The notes under the pieces are model-generated. The model was not told where the DNA came from and did no database searches. It worked only from the letters and a program-made list of their open reading frames with translations. The translations under genes and the position numbers were made by a program. Positions 14,575 through 23,551 of a stretch of DNA of 35,525 nucleotides are shown piece by piece (position 1 is the stretch's first letter; each line of letters opens with the position of its first letter). Location: positions 1 through 35,525 of the forward strand of contig NZ_JAHQUY010000033.1 in assembly GCF_019052365.1 (NCBI RefSeq), read 5' to 3'. Origin of the DNA: Leyella stercorea (GTDB taxonomy: Bacteria > Bacteroidota > Bacteroidia > Bacteroidales > Bacteroidaceae).

Positions 14575-15912
14575 TTATACGATGCCCTGAGCCATCATAG
14601 CGTTGGCTACCTTCATGAAGCCAGCGATGTTAGCGCCGCGTACATAGTCGATGTAGCCGTCAGCACGCTTGCCGTACTTCACGCACTGCTCGTGGATAGA
14701 GTGCATGATGTAGTGGAGCTTCTCGTCTACTTCCTTCTCGCTCCAGCTCAGACGTATAGAGTTCTGAGTCATCTCGAGACCAGATGTAGCTACGCCACCT
14801 GCGTTGACAGCCTTGCCAGGAGCGAAGAGCTGCTCAGCAGCAACAAACTTGTCTACAGCCTCAGCTGTGCAGCCCATGTTTGAAACCTCGGCAACGCACA
14901 ACGGCTTCTGAGCGAGAATCATGTCGGCGTCGGCGCAGTTGAGCTCGTTCTGTGTAGCACATGTGAGGTAGATGTCGGCCTTAACCTCCCAAGGTTTCTT
15001 GCCTGCAACGAACTTAGAGCCTGGGAACTCGTCCTCGTACGGCTGGCAGACATCGTTGCCTGAAGAGCGGAGCTCGAGCATGTAGTCGATCTTGTCGCCT
15101 GCGATGCCTGCTTCGTCGTAGATGTATCCGTCAGGACCAGAGATAGTGATAACCTTACCACCGAGCTCTGTAGCCTTCTTGGCTGCGCCCCAAGCTACGT
15201 TGCCGAAGCCAGAGATAGCGATTGTCTTGTCCTTAATGTCGAGACCGCGTGTTGCGAGCATCTGCTGTACGAAGTAGAGTGCGCCGTAACCGGTAGCCTC
15301 AGGACGGATGCGCGAACCGCCGAACTCCAAGCCCTTGCCTGTGAGCACGCCCTGATACTGGTGTGTGAGCTTCTTATACATGCCGAAGAGATAACCAATC
15401 TCTCTGCCGCCTACGCCTATGTCGCCTGCCGGAACGTCCTCATCAGGACCGATGTGGCGATAGAGCTCTGTCATGAATGCCTGGCAGAAACGCATAACTT
15501 CTGCGTCTGAACGACCGCGGATAGAGAAGTCTGAACCGCCCTTGCCACCGCCCATTGGCAAAGTGGTGAGTGCGTTCTTGAATGTCTGCTCGAAACCGAG
15601 GAACTTCAGGATTGAGAGGTTCACTGACGGGTGGAAACGCAAGCCGCCTTTGTACGGGCCAATGGCGCCGTTGAACTGTACGCGGTAGCCGATGTTTACA
15701 TGTACCTCACCGTTGTCGTCTGTCCAAGGAACACGGAAAGTGATGATGCGCTCCGGCTCTACAAGGCGCTCGATAAGCTTAACTTTCTCGAACTCTGGGT
15801 GCTGGTTGTAAACGTCCTCGATTGAGATAAGAACTTCGCGTACTGCCTGCAAATACTCGGCTTCTCCCGGGTGCTTAGCCTCGAGATCATGCATGATTTT
15901 CTCTACGTTCAT
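14575..15912 (-). CDS. gdhA: Hexameric glutamate dehydrogenase (probably NADP-dependent)
   Basis: A 445-residue cytoplasmic enzyme interconverting 2-oxoglutarate plus ammonia with glutamate, the size of the hexameric bacterial type. Substrate-site residues are visible: K88 (GPYKGGLRFH), K112 (FEQTFKNAL), K124 (PMGGGKGGSDF) and D164 (PAGDIGVGGREIG). The dinucleotide-binding glycine motif is GFGNVAWG (235-242). Cofactor preference is guessed from similarity to the anabolic GdhA group. A consensus promoter lies at 16012-16043, giving a leader of about 95 nt. The rlpA-like gene follows 34 nt downstream and could be read through. Confidence 0.96.
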   Translation of the reverse strand: MNVEKIMHDLEAKHPGEAEYLQAVREVLISIEDVYNQHPEFEKVKLIERLVEPERIITFRVPWTDDNGEVHVNIGYRVQFNGAIGPYKGGLRFHPSVNLSILKFLGFEQTFKNALTTLPMGGGKGGSDFSIRGRSDAEVMRFCQAFMTELYRHIGPDEDVPAGDIGVGGREIGYLFGMYKKLTHQYQGVLTGKGLEFGGSRIRPEATGYGALYFVQQMLATRGLDIKDKTIAISGFGNVAWGAAKKATELGGKVITISGPDGYIYDEAGIAGDKIDYMLELRSSGNDVCQPYEDEFPGSKFVAGKKPWEVKADIYLTCATQNELNCADADMILAQKPLCVAEVSNMGCTAEAVDKFVAAEQLFAPGKAVNAGGVATSGLEMTQNSIRLSWSEKEVDEKLHYIMHSIHEQCVKYGKRADGYIDYVRGANIAGFMKVANAMMAQGIV

Positions 15913-16011
15913 AGTATAAAAGGTTTTTTAGTTGATAATAGATTCTTTCGTTTTTAAATTGTTTGTCTGTCGTCTGTATAACGTCAATGCCGTTATGTAA
16001 CTAAGACAGCG

Positions 16012-16043
16012 CAAATATAGATTATTTCGGCGTATCAGCCAAA
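16012..16043 (-). promoter_or_regulatory. Consensus promoter of gdhA
   Basis: On the minus strand TTTG (16043-16040), 20 nt, then TATATTTG (16019-16012) matches both Bacteroidetes boxes at the expected spacing. Confidence 0.65.
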
Positions 16044-16157
16044 TAAAACAGCGAGTTTTTCTGCTTTTTCACGTTCTTTTAGATAGTTTGCAGCGTGTGT
16101 TCGCAAACAATCATTTCAGTGTTAACGCGGCAGTTGCCGTCGCTTTGTCATCGTTCA

Positions 16158-16259
16158 CCGAACGCAATCTGATCGGACTCCGAACGCAATCCGATCGGAC
16201 ACCGAACGCAATCTGATCGGACGGCGGACGCGATCCGTTCGGACGGCGGACGCGAGCGG
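16158..16259. repeat. 22-bp tandem repeat array in the gdhA-adhesin intergenic region
   Basis: Four full units (16158-16179, 16180-16201, 16202-16223, 16224-16245) and a 14-nt partial unit (16246-16259). Units share [CG]CG[AG]ACGC[AG]ATC and end in TCGGAC plus one base; the last ones drift toward higher GC. The period is not a multiple of three, so it is not a coding repeat, and there are no spacers, so it is not CRISPR. The 604-nt gap 15913-16516 also holds the gdhA promoter, the palindrome at 16358 and the adhesin gene promoter; no gene is seen. Confidence 0.8.
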
Positions 16260-16357
16260 TGGCACGTTCCCACTACAAACAACCGATACGTATACACTAA
16301 AGAACCGAGAACTTCAACAAACACATTGCACGATACGATACCTATTTGTGTACATTT

Positions 16358-16371
16358 TGCTCATTTGAGCA
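16358..16371. promoter_or_regulatory. Palindrome upstream of the adhesin-like gene
   Basis: TGCTCA-tt-TGAGCA is a perfect 6+6 palindrome about 85 nt before the -7 box at 16457. Another small inverted repeat, CAACT-aaca-AGTTG, follows at 16377-16390. Either could bind a regulator; no family is indicated. Confidence 0.35.
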
Positions 16372-16456
16372 TAAACCAACTAACAAGTTGTAGGTATTTT
16401 GCGTGTCATTTTGCAAGAAAGGCTGCCAGACCTTTTATTCCTAAATATTAATAATG

Positions 16457-16464
16457 TATCTTTG
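16457..16464 (+). promoter_or_regulatory. Predicted -7 element of the adhesin-protease pair
   Basis: TATCTTTG matches TAnnTTTG, 53 nt before the ATG at 16517. No -33 TTTG is seen at normal spacing. Confidence 0.5.
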
Positions 16465-16516
16465 CATAGAATTTCTTTTCTAAAACTCTTTGTAAACTAT
16501 AACCAATTAAAAAAAT

Positions 16517-19500
16517 ATGAGAAAAAAGTACACTTTATCAAGAATCGGGGCAGTTGCACTGTTAGCGAATTTCGCAATCTGTGGTGCAAATGCTCAGATT
16601 AGAGCTACACAGCAATCTGTCCCAAGCATTAGCAACACCATTATGCGTGTGGCATCCGAGGATGGCCGGAAGCTTTGGGGCAATGTACTCTTCGACAACA
16701 GGTGGGCCAGTGTCAGCCAAGACTATTACGCTTACGGATGGTATGAATTTATGGCTAAAGATCCCGTAAAGGTTAAGCAGCTATATGTTGAAGACTTCTT
16801 CCGTGCTACGGGCAGTGGAGCATGGATTGGCAACAATCTCTACTTCATCATGTATCAGAACTTCTGGGGTGTTGATATGATATACTATTATAAGTATAAC
16901 ACAGACACGTGGGAGAAACTTGCAGAAAAGTCGATTGACAACAAATCGTTCATAGCCAACGAAACGGCTATTGCTCCCGATGGTTTGACGGTATATGGCG
17001 ACTTCCTCAATTCGGAAGGAAACGGCGACGAACTTTGCATTGTCGACTACGAGAAGATGACGCGCACCAAGATTGGCGACTTGCGCCACTCGTATGTGGC
17101 AATGGGTGTGACCAAGCAGGGCGTGCTTTATGGTGTAGCTACCGACGGCAACCTCTACAAGATAGACACCGATACTGCAGCAGAGACCTATATAGGCTCA
17201 ACGGGCAAGCAACTGAAGTTGAGCGATGGTAGCTTCTACTACCAGAGTGGTGAGATAGACCAAAAGACCAACACCTTCTATTGGGCCTGTGTAGAGGCCG
17301 ACAAGAAGTCGACGCTCTACACTGTAGACCTCACCGACGCAAGTCTGTCGCTTGTCGGCGATTTCGAGGGTCAGAACATGATAACAATGCTCTCTATCCC
17401 GAAGCCTGCAGCCGAGGACGGAGCACCTGCCATTGCCGAGAACCTTACATTCGACTTCAAGAACGGCTCGCTCACGGGCGATGTTTGTTTTGATGTGCCT
17501 ACAAAGACGTTCGCCGGCGATGAACTCAACGGCGATATCACCTATACCATCACCGACGGCACCGACACCCTTGCCGAGGGTAAGGCCGCAGCAGGCAGTA
17601 AGGTACGTCAGAACGTGACGCTGAAAGACAACGGCAACGTGAACTTCATCATCACTCTTGCCAATGAAGCAGGACAGAGCCCACGCCTTCTTGGCAGCAA
17701 GTATGTCGGTATGGACAAGCCGAAACCGGCTCAGAACGTAACAACCACCATTGACAAGAACGGCAAGGTGAACGTCACGTGGAGCGCACCTACAGAAGGA
17801 CTCTACGGAGGTTATATGGGCGACATCAAATATAACATTGTGAGATACCCAGAAGGAAAGATTGTGCAGGAAGGCTACGCTGGCACATCCTATACAGAGA
17901 TGCTTCCTTCCGATGCCGGCAAGGCCGTATACGGCTATGGCATCACACCCGTCAACGGCGGAGTGAAGGGCGATGAGGTTGTGAGCAACTATGTGGCTTT
18001 CGGCAACGCCATAACGCCACCTTTCTACGGTACGTTTGACGATGCTTCGGAGATGGCGCTCTATGAAATAATCGACGGCAACGGCGACGGTGTAACATGG
18101 GCTTGGGACGAGCCTAACTGGTCAAACGATCAGGACGCATGTGCAACTACTGCAAAATCGGAGAACACAGATGCCGACGAGTGGCTTATACTGCCGGCTC
18201 TGAAGGTGAAAGCAGGTAGCGTATACAATTTATCGTTCCGTGTCAAGGGCACCTCAAAATGGTATCCGCAGAAGTTTGAGGTGAAGTATGGCAAAAGCGC
18301 AACGGCTGCCGGCATGACAGAGACACTTATGCCCGAGGAGACTATAGAGCTCTCCGACTATGAAGTGCGCAAAGCCACCTTCACGCCCACAGAAGACGAT
18401 GAGTTGTATATCGGTTTCCACGACATCAGCAGTAAGGGACAGCAAGGTCTGAAAATCGACGATATCACTATTGGCGAGGGCATCTCGCTAAACGCTCCCG
18501 ACAGCGTTAGCAATCTTTCTGTTGTAGCCGCTGAGAAAGGATCACTGCAAGCCACTCTCTCATTCAAGGCCCCAGAAAAGACTTACGACGGCAGCAACCT
18601 CGAGAATATAACCAAGTTTCTCATCCGCCGTTCGGGCCAGGTAGTGGCAGAGGCACCATCAGCCGAACCTGGTGCGACAGTGACATTCACTGACAATACC
18701 GCAACAAACGGCATCAATATCTATAGTGTGGCAGCAGTGAACGAGCAGGGTGCGGGCTTCTACTGTAAGCCGGTAGCTATATATGTAGGACAGACATCGC
18801 CGCTGGAACCCGAAAATCGTCGCACAGCAGAGCATCCCGACAAGGTGACATTCACATGGGAGGAGTCGAATGTCGGCAATTACGACGGATATGTAGACCT
18901 CTCAGACGTGACCTATGTCATTGCAGAGCGTGGCGGTTCCGACTATTATCCCACTTATACTAAAGTGGACTCGGTTAAGGGTCAAACAACAATAGACATA
19001 CCAATGGTTACGAACACCGGTGCACAGGTTCTTAAAACACTCTGGATTTCGGCCAAAAACGATTACGGACAGAGCTCATACAAGGCGTTGCCTTCTATCA
19101 TGCTCGGCAAGCCCTACGAGCTTCCGTTCTCTGAGAGCGTGGCTAAGAATCTTCTGCACGGACGTTTGTGGACCACGTACGGCACGGGCAAGTCAGATTT
19201 CTGGACCATTGACGACAATTATCCCGACTGTGTTGACAACGATGGCGGAGCCTTCCACATGATTTCGGAAGCCGATACCGACTGGGCTTATCTCGGAACC
19301 GGAAAGATAGCACTCGCCGGTGCTGCCGAACCGAAACTCATCTTCTACCACAAGGCAGAAACCGGCAGCAATGCCAAGATAAAGATTGAAGTAGAGTTGC
19401 CCGATGGTACGACCGAAGAGGTAGCAAATATTGACGCAGCTAAGGACGAAGGAAAGTGGACCGCTTCTGCCGTTTCGCTTGCCGACTATGTAGATAAGGA

Positions 19501-20899
19501 TTTCGTGTCTGTCAACTTTGTGGCGCAGGCCAACACCGGCAATGTAGTATACATAGACCGTATGTTCATACGCGATACATACACCTACGATTTGAGTGCA
19601 GAGATAGAAGCTCCGGAGACAGCAAGAAAGGGCGACACGGAGAATGTGAAGGTCACGGTGAACAACTTCGGCTCAAAGGATGCGCGCGGCTATAAGGTAG
19701 AGCTGTATGCCAACAACAAACTTATTGCCTCTAAGACTCCTGCCGAACCATTGAAGGCATACTATTTCAAGACATTCAATTTTGAGTATCCTATCAGCAT
19801 CCTTGAGGACAAGGAGGGTGTAGAGCTAAAGGCCGTCGTGGTATACAGCAACGACCTGAACACCGATGACAATGAGGTATCAGCATCCACTAAGTTTGAG
19901 ATATCAACCAAGCCGCACCCCGACTCGGCTACAGCCACAAAGACAGAGAACGGAGTGGAGGTAGCATGGACAGCGGTTGATTCCGAATCGAAGACTGCAA
20001 CAGAGAGTTTCGAGTCGTACACGTCATGGAGCACCGATTTGTTTGGCGACTGGAAGTCGGTGGCAAACAATACGGGAACGACGGGCGGTCCGTTCAACAT
20101 GAAGTATCCGTCACAGGGCACTTCGTTTGCATTCACCCTTGCCGACCCACTCGACAGATGGCTCTCTAAAGAGCAACTCGAGCAGGTTCCGGGCTTCAAG
20201 GCACACACCGGCAGTAAGTATCTTGCCGCTTTCCACCGTGCCGACGATGGAGGCAATGACGTGACGCAGGACAACTGGCTCTTCTCGCCCGAATTGTCTG
20301 GCGAGCAGCAGACAATATCGTTCTGGGTGAAAAACGAGAACGATACCGACCAGAAGATTAATTATCCGGAGACCTTCGACGTGCTCTACTCTACTACAGA
20401 TAGCAAGCAGGCTTCGTTCACAAAGATTGGTGAGACGCACACCACATCGAAAGGCGAATGGGAGGAAGTAAGCGTAGAGTTGCCAGCAGGCAGCAAGTAT
20501 TTTGCCATCAACCATAATACAGAGGCAGCTAACTCGTTCGTATTCATGATTGACGACATCACTTACACCTACGGTCCGGGTACCGTGATACTATATCGCA
20601 TATATCGTGATGGAACCCTCGTGGGCACAGTACCGTCAGACCAGACAACGTTTGTTGACAAAACGGCCGATAGCAACACTAAATACGTCTACGGTGTAAC
20701 AGCGGTTTATTTCGACGGCGAGTCGGAAGCTACCATTGCTACAGACGCCACAACCGGCATCAACGACGTATTCAAAGCCGATAAGACATTCGATGTGTAT
20801 ACCATCGACGGCATACGCGTTGCTACAAACGTAAGCAACTTCTCAACAATGAAGAAGGGAGTGTACATCGTAAATGGTAAGAAAGTTATAGTTAAGTAG
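16517..20899 (+). CDS. Large secreted adhesin-like protein (choice-of-anchor J, FnIII-like and CARDB-like domains)
   Basis: A 1460-residue exported protein with a signal peptide (about 1-26). Residues about 30-330 resemble a beta-propeller with repeated [AG]-x-G-x-L-Y-x-V/I-D strands. FnIII-like domains follow at about 400-500, 659-758 and 760-865. Choice-of-anchor J / MAM-like jelly-roll modules, marked by W-rich starts and [IL]DDI[TI]-type ends, sit at about 503-652, 868-1020 and 1164-1353. A CARDB-like domain is at about 1022-1130. The last about 35 residues (VYTIDGIRV ... GVYIVNGKKVIVK) are the shared tail. No catalytic motif was found, so binding of host protein or glycan, as in the adhesin regions of gingipains, is the best guess. 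The C10 protease gene starts 21 nt downstream, so they are probably co-expressed. Domain borders are approximate. Confidence 0.82.
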   Translation: MRKKYTLSRIGAVALLANFAICGANAQIRATQQSVPSISNTIMRVASEDGRKLWGNVLFDNRWASVSQDYYAYGWYEFMAKDPVKVKQLYVEDFFRATGSGAWIGNNLYFIMYQNFWGVDMIYYYKYNTDTWEKLAEKSIDNKSFIANETAIAPDGLTVYGDFLNSEGNGDELCIVDYEKMTRTKIGDLRHSYVAMGVTKQGVLYGVATDGNLYKIDTDTAAETYIGSTGKQLKLSDGSFYYQSGEIDQKTNTFYWACVEADKKSTLYTVDLTDASLSLVGDFEGQNMITMLSIPKPAAEDGAPAIAENLTFDFKNGSLTGDVCFDVPTKTFAGDELNGDITYTITDGTDTLAEGKAAAGSKVRQNVTLKDNGNVNFIITLANEAGQSPRLLGSKYVGMDKPKPAQNVTTTIDKNGKVNVTWSAPTEGLYGGYMGDIKYNIVRYPEGKIVQEGYAGTSYTEMLPSDAGKAVYGYGITPVNGGVKGDEVVSNYVAFGNAITPPFYGTFDDASEMALYEIIDGNGDGVTWAWDEPNWSNDQDACATTAKSENTDADEWLILPALKVKAGSVYNLSFRVKGTSKWYPQKFEVKYGKSATAAGMTETLMPEETIELSDYEVRKATFTPTEDDELYIGFHDISSKGQQGLKIDDITIGEGISLNAPDSVSNLSVVAAEKGSLQATLSFKAPEKTYDGSNLENITKFLIRRSGQVVAEAPSAEPGATVTFTDNTATNGINIYSVAAVNEQGAGFYCKPVAIYVGQTSPLEPENRRTAEHPDKVTFTWEESNVGNYDGYVDLSDVTYVIAERGGSDYYPTYTKVDSVKGQTTIDIPMVTNTGAQVLKTLWISAKNDYGQSSYKALPSIMLGKPYELPFSESVAKNLLHGRLWTTYGTGKSDFWTIDDNYPDCVDNDGGAFHMISEADTDWAYLGTGKIALAGAAEPKLIFYHKAETGSNAKIKIEVELPDGTTEEVANIDAAKDEGKWTASAVSLADYVDKDFVSVNFVAQANTGNVVYIDRMFIRDTYTYDLSAEIEAPETARKGDTENVKVTVNNFGSKDARGYKVELYANNKLIASKTPAEPLKAYYFKTFNFEYPISILEDKEGVELKAVVVYSNDLNTDDNEVSASTKFEISTKPHPDSATATKTENGVEVAWTAVDSESKTATESFESYTSWSTDLFGDWKSVANNTGTTGGPFNMKYPSQGTSFAFTLADPLDRWLSKEQLEQVPGFKAHTGSKYLAAFHRADDGGNDVTQDNWLFSPELSGEQQTISFWVKNENDTDQKINYPETFDVLYSTTDSKQASFTKIGETHTTSKGEWEEVSVELPAGSKYFAINHNTEAANSFVFMIDDITYTYGPGTVILYRIYRDGTLVGTVPSDQTTFVDKTADSNTKYVYGVTAVYFDGESEATIATDATTGINDVFKADKTFDVYTIDGIRVATNVSNFSTMKKGVYIVNGKKVIVK

Positions 20900-20920
20900 A
20901 CGAGTAGACAAGTAGACGAT

Positions 20921-23455
20921 ATGAACATTAATAAAAGATACACATTCGTTCCTCTTGCCATCATGTTTCTTGTAGCCGGCGCTTCTGCAGCGCCGCGCTC
21001 CAAGACACAGATGAAAGCCGTGGCAATAAAGCTATTAGGTAGCGCAAGAATGAGGGCTGCGGCAAGAGGATCGTTCTCAATCGACACCAAAGCAATAAAG
21101 GAGCTGAAAGTGTCAGAGGGCTATGTGGTATATGGTTCTGAAGGCAATGGGTTTGCAGTTATAGCAACCGACGACACTTCACCAGCCATATTAGGATATA
21201 GCGACACGAAGTTCGAGCCGAAGTCAGCCAACCCCAACTTTGAGTGGTGGCTTTCTATGGTGAACGAGGCGGTGGTCTCACGCGCAAAGGCGTCTAAAGT
21301 GGCTCTTGTGAACAAGATGCCGAGCGGGTATGGCTATGCCGAGTCGGTAGCAGCTCTTTGCGAGACTCGCTGGGGACAGAATAAGCCATACAACAACCTC
21401 TGCCCTACTGCCACCAACGGCACACGCACACTGACGGGATGCGCCGCTACGTCGACAGCTCAGGTGCTTCGCTATCATCGTGCTCCGGAGCATGGCATCG
21501 GCAGCCGCACCATCTATTATCCTGCCAACAATATGTCGGGCACAAAGATAAGTGCAGACTTCGAAAAGAGCAAGTACGACTGGAACGCAATGCTCGAGAC
21601 CTACGATTCCAAGTACTCCGTAGAAGAAGGCGACGCCGTGGCACTCATAATGCACGACCTGGGTGTGGCGGTTGGTATGGAGTACGGCAGCGAAACCGAT
21701 GGTGGTAGCGGTGCCCTGCACGAGAATGTGGCTAAAGGCTTGCAACGCTACTATGGCATTGAGGATGCCAAATATATCGTGAGGAAGGATTATTCTGACA
21801 ATGAGTGGATGCGCATCATTTACGAACAGATCAACAATAAGCAGCCTCTCGTGTATGGCGGATTCGATAAGTCAATGGGTGGCCACTCATTCGTTCTCGA
21901 CGGATATGACGCAGAAGGTAAGGTGCATGTCAACTGGGGATGGGATGGCAACTACGACGGCTATTACGATATAAACATCCTCGACCCACAGGCATACAAA
22001 TTCTCAAGCAATCAAGAAGCTGTGATAAACATCACGCCAGACAAGACATCATCAACCTTAAAGGGCAGCATTGCTCTTGAAGCCGCAGGAACGCTTGCTG
22101 CACAAATAGAGGCCGACAAGTTTTACAACTACGACACGCTAACAGTGAGTGGAAACATCAACGCTGCCGACCTGCGCGCGCTGCGTAGCATGGCTGGACG
22201 TGACGCTGAAGGCAACCGCACCCGCGGACATCTGCGCGTTCTCGACCTTAGTGAAGCTCGTATCATTGCCGGCTCCGACTATTACATGATGGAAAACGGC
22301 AAGAAGCTTACTGTAGAAAGAGATGCAAGTCTGCCCGACAAGGTGTTCTCAAATACGCGATTGGAGAAGATTGTGTTCCCAAAGACCGGCATCAGCAGTT
22401 TTGGCAAGGGAGTATGGGCATATACGAGCAAGCTAAAGGAAGTGGTGCTGACGGCCTCTGCCGATGCCAACTTTATATACGAAGACGGGATAGTGTACAA
22501 TAGCGACAAGACTACTCTTATTGCTGCCTTACCGTTTCAGCCGAATGGTGTGGATATAAAGCATGGAGTTATCAATGTGGCCGACTATGCTTTTGCGGGT
22601 TGTAACCTTATGCCACGTGTTTCGCTCAGTAGCGATGTAAAGACGATAGGTAAGGAAGCATTTGCCAACTGTTGGTCTCTTACAGAGTTCAAAGTCTTCT
22701 CTAAGAATATACCGCAGTTAAATGGCACTAACGTTTTCAAAGGAGCCAACGTTGAGAGTTGCTTACTCATGGTGCGTGCCGGCTCAAAGATGCGTTTCCA
22801 GAACACTGCACAATGGAACGACTTTGCTAACATTGTTGAGTTTGGCACTACGATTAAGGCTCGTAATCAGGCTCGCGAATATGGCGACGAAAATCCACGA
22901 CTCACCTTCACCATTATTGGTGACAAGGTAGAAGGCAAACCCGTGCTTAGCTGCGAGGCTACTACAGAGAGTAAGTGTGGTCGCTACACTATTCATATAG
23001 AGCCGGGAACTATCACAGATGAGGCGGTTGATTTTGAAGACGGCTATCTCGTTGTGACACAAGCTCCGCTTTACGTAACTGCTGAGGACGCTACTCGTGA
23101 GACTGGTATGGAGAACCCCGTGTTCAACATCACCTATGACGGATTTAAGCTTGAAGAGACGGCAGACGTACTGACTACTAAGCCGGTTGCTTCGTGCATG
23201 GCAGATGCCACATCGCAAGCCGGCAAGTACGAAATCATTGTAAGTGGTGGCGAGGCTGACAACTACGAGTTATTTTACAACAATGGTTGGCTAACGGTAA
23301 CTCCGTCTACGGCTATCAACGGTAGCAGAGTAACGGAGGAAACGACCTTCAATGTGTATACTTTAGAAGGTGTTTGCGTAAAACACAATGCAAAGAACCT
23401 TGATGGTCTTGCAAGAGGTGTATATGTTGTAGCAGGAAAGAAGATTGTTAAGTAG
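20921..23455 (+). CDS. Secreted C10 family cysteine protease (interpain/streptopain type) with LRR and MBG-like modules
   Basis: An 844-residue protease. Signal peptide 1-23 is followed by a C10-type prodomain (about 25-135). The peptidase domain (about 145-375) has the catalytic C174 in LTGCAATSTAQ, H322 in GGHSFVLDGYD and W339 in VNWGWDGNYDGYYDIN. After a linker, residues about 450-645 form BspA-like leucine-rich repeats (LEKIVFPKTG, IGKEAFANCWSL). Two MBG-type beta modules follow (about 650-805; YGDENPRLTF and TGMENPVFNI starts), then the shared tail (VYTLEGVCV ... GVYVVAGKKIVK). C10 enzymes of Prevotella degrade host proteins such as complement; that role here is inferred. It follows the adhesin-like gene with only 21 nt between and ends in a strong terminator. 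Confidence 0.92.
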   Translation: MNINKRYTFVPLAIMFLVAGASAAPRSKTQMKAVAIKLLGSARMRAAARGSFSIDTKAIKELKVSEGYVVYGSEGNGFAVIATDDTSPAILGYSDTKFEPKSANPNFEWWLSMVNEAVVSRAKASKVALVNKMPSGYGYAESVAALCETRWGQNKPYNNLCPTATNGTRTLTGCAATSTAQVLRYHRAPEHGIGSRTIYYPANNMSGTKISADFEKSKYDWNAMLETYDSKYSVEEGDAVALIMHDLGVAVGMEYGSETDGGSGALHENVAKGLQRYYGIEDAKYIVRKDYSDNEWMRIIYEQINNKQPLVYGGFDKSMGGHSFVLDGYDAEGKVHVNWGWDGNYDGYYDINILDPQAYKFSSNQEAVINITPDKTSSTLKGSIALEAAGTLAAQIEADKFYNYDTLTVSGNINAADLRALRSMAGRDAEGNRTRGHLRVLDLSEARIIAGSDYYMMENGKKLTVERDASLPDKVFSNTRLEKIVFPKTGISSFGKGVWAYTSKLKEVVLTASADANFIYEDGIVYNSDKTTLIAALPFQPNGVDIKHGVINVADYAFAGCNLMPRVSLSSDVKTIGKEAFANCWSLTEFKVFSKNIPQLNGTNVFKGANVESCLLMVRAGSKMRFQNTAQWNDFANIVEFGTTIKARNQAREYGDENPRLTFTIIGDKVEGKPVLSCEATTESKCGRYTIHIEPGTITDEAVDFEDGYLVVTQAPLYVTAEDATRETGMENPVFNITYDGFKLEETADVLTTKPVASCMADATSQAGKYEIIVSGGEADNYELFYNNGWLTVTPSTAINGSRVTEETTFNVYTLEGVCVKHNAKNLDGLARGVYVVAGKKIVK

Positions 23456-23468
23456 ATTACAAAAAGTG

Positions 23469-23507
23469 AAGCGCCCTGCGTCCGGTTTTGCCGAACGCAG
23501 GGCGCTT
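23469..23507. terminator. Bidirectional terminator between the C10 protease and the M13 peptidase genes
   Basis: A 13-bp stem (AAGCGCCCTGCGT at 23469-23481, complement 23495-23507) with a TTTTG loop closed by CGG/CCG lies between convergent genes. It is flanked by A-rich and T-containing ends. Confidence 0.75.
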
Positions 23508-23551
23508 TCGTATATTTCTTTAGAAACCTTTGAAAAGCTTTCCGTTACAAA

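Noticed and set aside
16158..16259. Considered as a CRISPR array
   Set aside because: Units are directly adjacent with no spacers and no cas genes are present.
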